Positions 1-5,077 are shown, numbered from the stretch's first letter. The stretch is DNA of 11,531 nucleotides from Porticoccaceae bacterium (GCA_002710745.1 PALW01000017.1:1-11531); one strand, 5' to 3'. The notes: generated by a model from the letters alone, not told the origin. Numbers and translations: made by a program.

Positions 1-11
1 TAATTGATAAT

Positions 12-78
12 ATTGATAAAAATTGATTTGGAGCGGGAAACGAGGTTCGAACTCGCGACCTCAACCTTGGCAAGGTTG
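12..78 (-). repeat. Left attachment repeat: displaced 3' fragment of tRNA-Gly
   Basis: This 67-bp stretch is identical to 4841-4907. On the minus strand it contains the tRNA-Gly 3' portion, 29-78: the 3' part of the anticodon arm, variable loop, T arm, acceptor strand and CCA. It also contains 17 bp of downstream flank (12-28). The match breaks at 79, exactly where the 5' side of the anticodon stem ends. The 5' half of the tRNA is absent, so this is a remnant and not a working gene. It most likely represents the original chromosomal 3' half, pushed away when the element inserted. Confidence 0.9.
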
Positions 79-82
79 TTTG

Positions 83-95
83 CACTAGGGTAAAT
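83..95 (+). repeat. Short end motif, left copy (cactagggtaaat)
   Basis: This 13-bp motif, cactagggtaaat, matches 4788-4800 (cactaggataaat) at 12 of 13 positions and in the same orientation. It sits just inside the left attachment repeat, while its partner sits just inside the right end. Symmetric placement around the attachment core suggests a binding site for the recombinase or an accessory bending protein, but no protein is known for it. Confidence 0.45.
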
Positions 96-156
96 AATAA
101 TCAATTAAATCCATAACTTAACTAAAATATACCCAGATCAGCAAATTTTTACAAAA

Positions 157-184
157 CAACAACCTTCCGTAAATACAACCTTCC
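157..184 (+). repeat. Paired CAACCTT arm-like sites, left end
   Basis: Two direct copies of caaccttcc (160-168 and 176-184) are spaced 16 bp start to start. The same arrangement, including the preceding caa, recurs at 4732-4759 near the other end of the element. The heptamer caacctt is also the half-site of the palindromic tRNA anticodon-stem core. The placement resembles arm sites of a tyrosine recombinase attP. The stretch 185-298 that follows holds no gene I can support. Confidence 0.55.
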
Positions 185-298
185 CTATTTCTTTGTTTTC
201 TTTCTTCTTATCGTTTAAGGACAACACACACAAAACGTCCTATTTTTGCCGCGCTTTGGAAGGATCAAAATAAGAAAGAGCGAAATTTATTTTGTACT

Positions 299-988
299 TT
301 ATATCGATGCCCAATTGCAAGAATCTTCCATTTTTTTCAGGACAGAAATAGGAATTGATACGTCTCTTGAAAGGTCTCTTGTAACGCTTGAATAATATCC
401 TCCATCTATATCTATATTTCCAAGATCAATTCGCAAAGGTGCAGATTTTCCCTTATCAAGTTTGTGCGCATAACAGAATTGATATGAGGGAAATGAATCC
501 TCAGAGGAAGAATACCTCCAACCAGTAACAACTGAATTGACCCCGTATGTTGAGAAATTTCCCGTTTCTACAGTTCTAAATATATTATAGTTGGTAACCA
601 CATTTATCTCTGATTCTGAGGTAATTGACGGTCCGTTGTAGGTGACTACAAACTCATCATCAGCTTTTAATTCACTGTTTTCATTCACTATAACGGGCAC
701 CTTTACAACTTTAATAACCTCTCTATCTACTATCTCAGGCTGAACAATCTCAACTTTTTCTGTTACATATGGCGCCATAATCGTCCTATAAGCCCAAGAT
801 AGAACATAAATCATCACAGCAAAAATGAGTGCACCAACACCTAGATAAAGCATAATCATTTTTGCACTTTCAACCCGATAAGCAAAAGTTCTTGCCTTTT
901 CTCTTTTGGCGATTTCTAGAATCTGGTTATCTACCGCAGAAAAATTATGTGTTGAATATTCAGGGCTTTTACTATCACTCAATTTCAT
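299..988 (-). CDS. Single-span membrane protein with envelope domain, unknown function
   Basis: This 229-aa protein is not recognised. Residues 1-43 are polar and probably cytoplasmic, with basic residues (AKREKARTFAYR) before one strong membrane segment at about 44-66. A Val/Pro/Glu-rich linker follows (about 76-101: VEIVQPEIVDRE, VIKVVKVPV), then a soluble C-terminal domain of about 125 residues with two cysteines (C172, C224) that could pair in the periplasm. The linker resembles the C-terminal tail of the upstream 588-aa protein. The gene overlaps that gene's end by 14 bp, which suggests translational coupling and a shared complex. The start is uncertain: a GGGAG Shine-Dalgarno touches the ATG directly, whereas a TTG at codon 3 (980-982) would have ideal 6-bp spacing. 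Confidence 0.75.
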   Translation of the reverse strand: MKLSDSKSPEYSTHNFSAVDNQILEIAKREKARTFAYRVESAKMIMLYLGVGALIFAVMIYVLSWAYRTIMAPYVTEKVEIVQPEIVDREVIKVVKVPVIVNENSELKADDEFVVTYNGPSITSESEINVVTNYNIFRTVETGNFSTYGVNSVVTGWRYSSSEDSFPSYQFCYAHKLDKGKSAPLRIDLGNIDIDGGYYSSVTRDLSRDVSIPISVLKKMEDSCNWASI

Positions 989-2741
989 CTCCCTGTTTCT
1001 TTACCGTTCCTTCTTCAACACTATATAACGGAACATAAACTAATTCTTTTCTTATAATTTCTTTTGGGACCTCCTTGACAACAACTCGCTCTGGTCCCGG
1101 TATCTGCTTTTCTATCGTTTCAGGCACCTTAACTTCAACATACTTAATCCGAGGTCTTCTAGCAAACCTTCTAATACTGATCATCATCGCTCTCAGCGAA
1201 TTTCTTATGACTCCGACACGGCGATGCTTTAAAGAAGTGAAATATGAAGACAGCAGAGCTCTGAATCCATCAAAAATTGGCTTTGGTTTTTTCCTGTATG
1301 AGTCAGGATCTTGCAAAATAAATCCAGCTAAGGCGAGAATCGCTCCAACCGACGCCGCAATGAAAGCAATAGAACCAAACCAAGTATATGCAACTATTTT
1401 TAGCTCATCTTTAGTAACTTTAGAGGCATTATCATGACCAAAAAACATTTGCGTTATTCTATAGATTTGGTTCCCTCTAGCAGCCGCATTAATTGTTTCT
1501 TCAAGATCTAGTATCTGTTTGCGAACTTCCATTTTATCGATTTCAAGTTGAGGTATTTCTATTTCTCTCTGCTTTTGTATGTCCATAATACCCTGCTTCT
1601 GCTGATTAAGTGCCTGTATCCGTTCATCTGATGTTGCCACTATTGCAGATTGCGTTCTCGCATATTCACTAGCTAAGATTGTTAATTGTCCATTCAACTG
1701 CTTAAAATTATTAGATAGCATTCCAGAACTATTTGCCTCTGAGGCTTGAAGGGATTGCTCCGCAGTTTGAAGACTTTTTAACAAATCTTTTTTATCAGTT
1801 TGAAATCTTTGTTCTAATCGAGCGATATCCTGCTGAAATTTGTTTTCTCGATCTTTACGCTCTATTAAAAATACATTACGTTTTTCATTGAAACGATCGA
1901 TAATATTTTGAGTACTTGCTAAGAATCCCTTGTTTTCAATAGCATCAGATTCCTCTGCGTCGATGGTTTGAAGCCTACCATTAACTTCAATTAGATAATC
2001 CTCATGACCATTATTGACTTTCTCTAGGTCATCTCTGTATACCTTTTCGAGGTTTTCTAAATCCTCTCTCAGTCTCTCAGTTTTTTGGTTAAGACCGCCC
2101 ACATTTGCTATTAATGTTGTCTGTTCAGATAGATTTTTCAATCTTTCCTCATAGAATGCTTTATTCTCTTGGTATTTAACACTATCTTGCCCTAGCGATA
2201 TTTTCCTATCATTCAATTCTTGGTTTATTTTCTCTGCGTATTCTTGATCAATATCCTCAGATGTCCGACTGTTAATCTCATTGATTCTCAGATCGATATC
2301 ATCAAGAAGATTTTGTTGCACTATCAAAGCTCTTTTTGGTTTAGAAACTTTATCCTCAGTTGCTGTAAAAGATCTTTCCAGCCCATTGAACATTGTCTCA
2401 AAAGTAACAAAAATTAATGTAAGCAGAGTTAAAAGGAATAGTAGTCTGTAACCAAGATCACGTGTTCTATAAAAACCTAAAACAAGTGGGATTTTTGTTA
2501 GCTCGACCGCTGCAATAATTATGAAAGGTGCCGCGCCAATAAAAACATTTGTAAACGTATCGCCAACTAATCCAGAGGAAGATTCTAAATCAGTATAATA
2601 TTCGATACTGGAAGTGGCAGTATTTATCCCAATAAATAACCCAATTGATGCTGCAACTATTTCAATGGCCCACGCCACCGCGATTAATCTGCCGCCATAT
2701 TTCTTGTTTAGCTCTATTTGTTCCGAGGCACTCTGTTCCAT
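975..2741 (-). CDS. Coiled-coil inner-membrane protein with 4 predicted spans
   Basis: This 588-aa protein has no function I can name. Three hydrophobic segments lie near the N-terminus (about 19-40, 65-90, 96-116). A long polar helical region (about 135-425), rich in Glu, Gln, Lys and Leu, looks like a coiled coil. One more span lies at about 449-476, followed by a basic stretch (506-533) and a Val/Pro/charge-rich tail (about 534-572: KYVEVKVPETIEK, VVVKEVPKEI). The general layout recalls DUF4407-type membrane proteins, but this is a resemblance of architecture only. The tail echoes the linker of the overlapping 229-aa protein, so the two may interact. No Shine-Dalgarno is visible before the ATG at 2739-2741. 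A role as a sensor or effector spanning the membrane is inference. Confidence 0.8.
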   Translation of the reverse strand: MEQSASEQIELNKKYGGRLIAVAWAIEIVAASIGLFIGINTATSSIEYYTDLESSSGLVGDTFTNVFIGAAPFIIIAAVELTKIPLVLGFYRTRDLGYRLLFLLTLLTLIFVTFETMFNGLERSFTATEDKVSKPKRALIVQQNLLDDIDLRINEINSRTSEDIDQEYAEKINQELNDRKISLGQDSVKYQENKAFYEERLKNLSEQTTLIANVGGLNQKTERLREDLENLEKVYRDDLEKVNNGHEDYLIEVNGRLQTIDAEESDAIENKGFLASTQNIIDRFNEKRNVFLIERKDRENKFQQDIARLEQRFQTDKKDLLKSLQTAEQSLQASEANSSGMLSNNFKQLNGQLTILASEYARTQSAIVATSDERIQALNQQKQGIMDIQKQREIEIPQLEIDKMEVRKQILDLEETINAAARGNQIYRITQMFFGHDNASKVTKDELKIVAYTWFGSIAFIAASVGAILALAGFILQDPDSYRKKPKPIFDGFRALLSSYFTSLKHRRVGVIRNSLRAMMISIRRFARRPRIKYVEVKVPETIEKQIPGPERVVVKEVPKEIIRKELVYVPLYSVEEGTVKKQGDEIE

Positions 2742-2887
2742 ACAAGTAAGCTTTTAATCTTTATATCGATTTACAAAAACGACTCTATTACACTTATGCT
2801 AGAAAGCCAAATAATCCGCTCGAACATTCTTAGACTTATAAAATTGTGCACCAAAAATCTCATAGGTTCCCCTCTGTTTTCAATCAG
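2742..2887. other. Gap between the 191-aa and 588-aa genes
   Basis: This 146-bp AT-rich stretch separates the stop of the 191-aa gene from the start of the 588-aa gene on the minus strand. I see no convincing hairpin with a T-run and no promoter with good hexamers and spacing. The gap is long enough that the membrane-protein pair could have its own promoter, but I cannot show one. Confidence 0.4.
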
Positions 2888-3463
2888 CTACTTCAACTTG
2901 AGTAAGCCACTTCCCGCCAACTCTCTCCAGAAGTCTATATAGAATTGCTGTCCGTCTAAATTAGAGTCACATGTTCGCAAAGTGGCGGTAAGGTTATACA
3001 TCCAAGTTTGATTATCTGAAGTTTCTAATTGCGCCATAATTGCATTCAGTTGCACCTCTGGGATACTTTTTGCCATATTTTGCGATAGTATCCATGATGC
3101 TTGCATCTGGTCTGGAGTGTACAGATTCTTATTTTGACCCTTAACATAATATGTCATACCAGCAGCTATTGCGGCTCCATTAGCTCTGTCATTATAGTTT
3201 TTTGCCATTGCTGGCATATCACCACCAAAAGTTTCTGAAGCGATTTTATTTACCGCGGAACACATCCCCCAAGCCTCTGCTTGCCGGTGTTTATTCCCTA
3301 TGCTAAGAATAGGTATAGATTCATCGACCCATGATGTACCAGTTCCAGTAGGATTCGCAAGAGCATTGCAGCCTAAAAATAAAGCGAAAAGAAGAGGAAG
3401 ATTTGATTTTGAATTAATCAGTTTTCTCCCAGTAATATCTAGGTATTCATTTATAAATTTCAC
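2888..3463 (-). CDS. Secreted protein of unknown function
   Basis: This 191-aa protein begins with a signal sequence: a long polar n-region, a hydrophobic core at about 22-31 (LPLLFALFLG) and a likely signal peptidase I site after ALA at 34-36. A cysteine at 32 follows LFLG, so a poor lipobox is possible, but the AxA site fits better. The mature part of about 155 residues is mostly helical in character, with two cysteines (C68, C165) that could form a disulphide. No catalytic motif is recognised. The start is GTG (3461-3463), with GAGG at 3474-3477 ten bases upstream; no better in-frame start precedes the signal core. It is transcribed divergently from the nuclease-like gene and leads the minus-strand group of the element. 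Confidence 0.75.
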   Translation of the reverse strand: MKFINEYLDITGRKLINSKSNLPLLFALFLGCNALANPTGTGTSWVDESIPILSIGNKHRQAEAWGMCSAVNKIASETFGGDMPAMAKNYNDRANGAAIAAGMTYYVKGQNKNLYTPDQMQASWILSQNMAKSIPEVQLNAIMAQLETSDNQTWMYNLTATLRTCDSNLDGQQFYIDFWRELAGSGLLKLK

Positions 3464-3514
3464 GAACTAATAACCTCACATTTTTTCAATTCTCTGTCCT
3501 GCCTTATGACTTAA

Positions 3515-3541
3515 TAAACGAAAATAACTCTTGTTCGTTTA
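3515..3541. promoter_or_regulatory. Inverted repeat in the divergent intergenic region (operator candidate)
   Basis: A perfect 8-bp inverted repeat, taaacgaa and ttcgttta, has an 11-bp spacer. It lies near the middle of the 137-bp gap between the divergent 191-aa and 262-aa genes. Such a dyad is placed where one dimeric repressor could control both directions. No T-run follows, so it is not an intrinsic terminator. No repressor gene is recognised in the element, and core promoter hexamers are not clear on either strand. Confidence 0.4.
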
Positions 3542-3550
3542 CTGCTTTAT

Positions 3551-3589
3551 ATGCAAAATTTATTTAATAGATAAGTATCAAGAAAAGGA
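3551..3589 (+). repeat. 39-bp leader module, copy 1
   Basis: This block aligns without gaps with 4401-4439, exactly 850 bp away, at 33 of 39 positions. Its conserved core is ataagtatcaagaRaagga. Its end supplies the Shine-Dalgarno (aaggaagg, 3585-3592) of the 262-aa gene. The AT-rich upstream part (tttaNttaa) could hold a -10 element, so the module may be a repeated promoter plus leader, giving the two plus-strand genes common control. Confidence 0.55.
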
Positions 3590-3600
3590 AGGACACTTAT

Positions 3601-4389
3601 TTGATAAAAGAGAAATCAGTAGCAAATATCGGCCTTATTTATGTTGCAAGAAACGATTATGCTCACTCTGGTATTCCTAACTTGTACAAAATTGGTTTGT
3701 CCGAAAGTACTCGTGTTAAAAATCGGCTTAAATCATTGAATGCTAACTCTTCCAATGTTGGTGAATTTAGAGAGGTTGGGTATGCAATCGTTCGAAACAT
3801 AAAACACGTTGAAAGTGAGGTTTTTTTGGCATTGAATGAATACAGAGTGCAACCAAATCGAGAGTTTTTTGACTGCAACATAAAGGTGATTTTTAAAACG
3901 ATTATAGAGATTGCTGGAGATAGAATATTAGATTCAGTAATTCCCTCCAATGTAATAGACTCACTAACTCTCTCTGATTTACCAAAACAAAACTTAGTAG
4001 CTTACAAATCTGAAAAAGATCAAAGAAATTCTTATGTATCTTCCTCTAGAAATTTTGATATTATGGATCATTGGCTCTTAGATTTTTTGCAATTGACTGA
4101 TGATCAGTTTAATGAAAATCTGGCATCTCCGATGAACTTTTCCTCATCAATACCAAAACAACAAATATTTGATAACTTTATTAACTATAAACAACGCCTT
4201 GGCGATTACTCAACTATCCATCCCGTAAAATTTTGGAAAAAAATGCATAGCTACAAGAAGATTTTTGTTCTTGGATCTTATTCAAGAAAACTAGAAGGAA
4301 AGAGGGAAAGGATGATAAACATTAGCGCAAGAGGTGATTCTAGAAAAATATTTGAAAACTTTCATAATCTAGAGTTCCATTGGGACTAG
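3601..4389 (+). CDS. GIY-YIG (T5orf172-like) nuclease-domain protein
   Basis: Residues 10-95 of this 262-aa protein match the GIY-YIG fold in its T5orf172/MUG113 form. GLIYVA (11-16) is the GIY strand, NLYKIGLSE (27-35) the YIG strand, and RLKSLN (42-47) carries the conserved Arg. A Glu-containing helix follows (VESEVFLAL, 70-78), and NREFFDC (86-92) matches the family's closing EF/EW motif. Proteins of this family occur in phages and mobile elements and are expected to be metal-dependent endonucleases; activity here is inferred. The C-terminal part (about 187-255, with FDNFINYK, VKFWKKMH and GKRERMI) recalls the winged-helix tail of D5/P4-type primases, a weak impression that could mean DNA binding. 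The start is TTG at 3601, chosen because aaggaagg lies about 8 bp upstream. It is not an integrase. Confidence 0.78.
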   Translation: MIKEKSVANIGLIYVARNDYAHSGIPNLYKIGLSESTRVKNRLKSLNANSSNVGEFREVGYAIVRNIKHVESEVFLALNEYRVQPNREFFDCNIKVIFKTIIEIAGDRILDSVIPSNVIDSLTLSDLPKQNLVAYKSEKDQRNSYVSSSRNFDIMDHWLLDFLQLTDDQFNENLASPMNFSSSIPKQQIFDNFINYKQRLGDYSTIHPVKFWKKMHSYKKIFVLGSYSRKLEGKRERMINISARGDSRKIFENFHNLEFHWD

Positions 4390-4400
4390 AAGAATTATAG

Positions 4401-4439
4401 ATGCATAGTTTAGTTAAGAAATAAGTATCAAGAGAAGGA
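4401..4439 (+). repeat. 39-bp leader module, copy 2
   Basis: This is the second copy of the block at 3551-3589 (33/39 identical). It lies about 80 bp ahead of the 56-aa gene, just after the stop of the 262-aa gene. Here the aagga at the end is not followed by a start codon. Instead it can pair with tcct at 4446-4449, part of a bulged stem GAGaAGGA/TCCTCTC. The copy may act as a promoter or leader for the small gene. Confidence 0.5.
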
Positions 4440-4450
4440 TTAATTTCCTC

Positions 4451-4478
4451 TCCAACCTGCCAACTCCGGCAAGGTGGA
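4451..4478 (+). promoter_or_regulatory. GC-rich leader hairpin resembling the att core
   Basis: The arms tccaacctgcc (4451-4461) and ggcaaggtgga (4468-4478) can form ten base pairs with one bulged A on each side and the loop aactcc. It stands out in AT-rich surroundings. The parts caacct and ggcaaggt repeat the sequence of the tRNA-Gly anticodon-stem core at 4891-4907, with a 9-nt insert replacing a single t. No T-run follows on either strand, so a terminator is unlikely. It could be an RNA structure in the leader of the small gene or an extra recombinase-binding site. Confidence 0.4.
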
Positions 4479-4518
4479 AAAATGATGCGGTTGAATTCAA
4501 CAATAAAAGGAGAAAACT

Positions 4519-4689
4519 ATGGCCAAGGTCATAATTAAAACAGCAAGAGCAGACGATCCAATATATAAAGAGGGCATAACGATCTCCTCAAGTCTTGGAG
4601 CGGCAATGACGAGAGCTCGAGCTAATTATCAAAAGCGACTTAAAGAAACCGCTTCTGAACAACAGGAACAAAAGGGAAATTGTAGGTAG
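4519..4689 (+). CDS. Small basic protein, unknown
   Basis: This 56-aa ORF runs from MAKVIIKTAR to a TAG stop and has a good Shine-Dalgarno (aaaggag, 4506-4512) 6 bp before its ATG. It is Lys/Arg-rich, with a likely C-terminal helix (AAMTRARANYQKRLKE, 28-43) and no membrane segment. It lies downstream of the nuclease-like gene behind the second leader module and directly beside the att arm repeats. That position and size are where an excision factor often sits, but no Xis-type helix-turn-helix can be recognised, so this is only a thought. It may also be a small regulator or antirestriction-like peptide. Coding status rests on the start context. Confidence 0.55.
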   Translation: MAKVIIKTARADDPIYKEGITISSSLGAAMTRARANYQKRLKETASEQQEQKGNCR

Positions 4690-4731
4690 ATTAGATGCGG
4701 TACTTTTGCAATGAGAATTAGGTAGGAGAAA

Positions 4732-4759
4732 CAACAACCTTCCTTGAGCACAACCTTGG
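4732..4759 (+). repeat. Paired CAACCTT arm-like sites, right end
   Basis: caaccttcc (4735-4743) and caaccttgg (4751-4759) are spaced 16 bp start to start, preceded by caa. This repeats the arrangement at 157-184 in the same orientation, with a different 7-bp spacer. It lies between the 56-aa gene and tRNA-Gly, in a stretch (4690-4857) without other genes. It is read as the right-hand set of recombinase arm sites. Confidence 0.55.
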
Positions 4760-4787
4760 ATTTTTCAGTGAAAATATTTGTGAATTT

Positions 4788-4800
4788 CACTAGGATAAAT
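4788..4800 (+). repeat. Short end motif, right copy (cactaggataaat)
   Basis: This is the partner of 83-95 (12 of 13 bases identical, same orientation). It lies between the right paired CAACCTT sites and the attachment core, mirroring the layout at the left end. Confidence 0.45.
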
Positions 4801-4807
4801 GTTTTTA

Positions 4808-4816
4808 GGAAGGTTG
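4808..4816 (-). repeat. Inverted single CAACCTTCC site
   Basis: ggaaggttg is the exact reverse complement of the caaccttcc seen at 160, 176 and 4735. It is the only inverted copy of the full 9-mer I noticed. It lies between the cactagg motif and the right attachment repeat, so the right arm carries one more site than the left. Confidence 0.45.
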
Positions 4817-4840
4817 AACTCAATAAAAAGTTCGTAAATA

Positions 4841-4907
4841 ATTGATAAAAATTGATTTGGAGCGGGAAACGAGGTTCGAACTCGCGACCTCAACCTTGGC
4901 AAGGTTG
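4841..4907 (-). repeat. Right attachment repeat, inside the intact tRNA-Gly
   Basis: This is identical over 67 bp to 12-78. It covers the 3' part of tRNA-Gly from the anticodon arm to CCA, plus 17 bp downstream. Because the element brings this copy, the tRNA gene stays whole after insertion. The palindromic caaccttggcaaggttg at 4891-4907 is the anticodon arm, the usual crossover core for recombinases that use tRNA genes. Confidence 0.88.
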
Positions 4908-4933
4908 CGCTCTACCAGCTGAGCTATTCCCGC
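4858..4933 (-). tRNA. glyT-like: tRNA-Gly (anticodon GCC)
   Basis: This 76-nt cloverleaf reads GCGGGAATAGCTC at the 5' end with encoded CCA (4858-4860). The acceptor arms GCGGGAA and TTCCCGC pair, the T arm contains GTTCGAA, and the anticodon stem CAACC/GGTTG encloses loop TTGCCAA, giving anticodon GCC for glycine codons GGC/GGU. It is intact even though its 3' half is also the element's right attachment repeat. It follows tRNA-Glu by 10 bp and is presumably co-transcribed with it. The symbol is only indicative. Confidence 0.96.
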
Positions 4934-4943
4934 ATCAAAACAA

Positions 4944-5019
4944 TGGCGTCCCGTAGGGGAGTCGAACCCCTGTTACCGCCGTGAAAGGGCGGTGTCCTAG
5001 GCCTCTAGACGAACGGGAC
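4944..5019 (-). tRNA. gltT-like: tRNA-Glu (anticodon UUC)
   Basis: This is a 76-nt tRNA beginning GTCCCGTTCGTC with encoded CCA (4944-4946). The acceptor strands GTCCCGT and ACGGGAC pair, the T arm contains GGTTCGACTCC, and the anticodon stem CCGCC/GGCGG holds loop CTTTCAC with anticodon TTC, reading GAA/GAG. Besides translation, tRNA-Glu is a substrate for tetrapyrrole synthesis in bacteria that use the C5 pathway. It is the first gene of the two-tRNA unit. Confidence 0.96.
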
Positions 5020-5049
5020 GAACGTTGTTAAAAACTCGCCAGACAGGCT

Positions 5050-5077
5050 TTCATAAAATTATTGAGCCCCTAGTCAA
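5050..5077 (-). promoter_or_regulatory. Sigma70-type promoter for the tRNA pair
   Basis: On the minus strand TTGACT (5072-5077) and TATGAA (5050-5055) are separated by 16 bp and lie about 30 bp before the mature tRNA-Glu 5' end. The -35 matches consensus at five of six bases and the -10 at four. A GC-rich stretch follows the -10, as is common at stable-RNA promoters under stringent control; that control is inferred. Confidence 0.6.

Larger units (their letters stand above)
12..4907. mobile_element. Integrated element in tRNA-Gly, no integrase found
   Basis: A perfect 67-bp direct repeat bounds this segment, and the repeat period is 4829 bp. The right copy lies in an intact tRNA-Gly gene and the left copy is a truncated tRNA fragment, the usual result of tyrosine-recombinase insertion into a tRNA 3' half. 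The interior carries five protein genes: three on the minus strand (191, 588 and 229 aa) and two on the plus strand (262 and 56 aa). None resembles a tyrosine or serine recombinase, a transposase, a replication protein or a phage structural protein. Short repeats near both ends look like recombinase arm sites. I infer a non-autonomous integrated element, such as a cis-mobilizable element or phage satellite, mobilised in trans or decayed. The exact crossover is within the repeat, probably at its anticodon-loop end, so the element proper is either about 79-4907 or 12-4840. Confidence 0.82.

Noticed and set aside
1..27. Three attgat repeats with 9-10 bp spacing at the left edge
   Set aside because: They are AT-rich and short; two of the three fall in the att flank repeated at the right end, so they add no independent signal.
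219..241. aggac...gtcct inverted repeat followed by a short T-run, as a terminator of the minus-strand cargo
   Set aside because: The stem is only five pairs with a loop of about 13 nt, and the T-run lies on the plus-strand side, the wrong direction for the minus-strand genes.
1075..1437. Plus-strand ORF of 120 codons
   Set aside because: It lies entirely opposite the 588-aa gene, has no ribosome site, and its sequence is the antisense of clear membrane and tail segments.
3663..3950. Minus-strand ORF of 95 codons
   Set aside because: It is antisense to the GIY-YIG domain, whose motifs are clearly on the plus strand.
3601..4389. 262-aa protein as the missing integrase
   Set aside because: It lacks the R-H-R-Y set of tyrosine recombinases and any serine-recombinase motif; the GIY-YIG signature explains its N-terminal domain, and GIY-YIG enzymes do not give this type of att duplication.
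4482..4538. Small plus-strand ORF starting ATGATGCGG, with aaggtgg upstream
   Set aside because: It has only 18 codons and runs out of frame into the better supported 56-aa gene; it could at most be a leader peptide.
4629..4823. Minus-strand ORF of 64 codons spanning the right arm repeats
   Set aside because: It overlaps the 56-aa gene and the recombinase-site region, has Cys/Phe-rich nonsense-like composition and no ribosome site.
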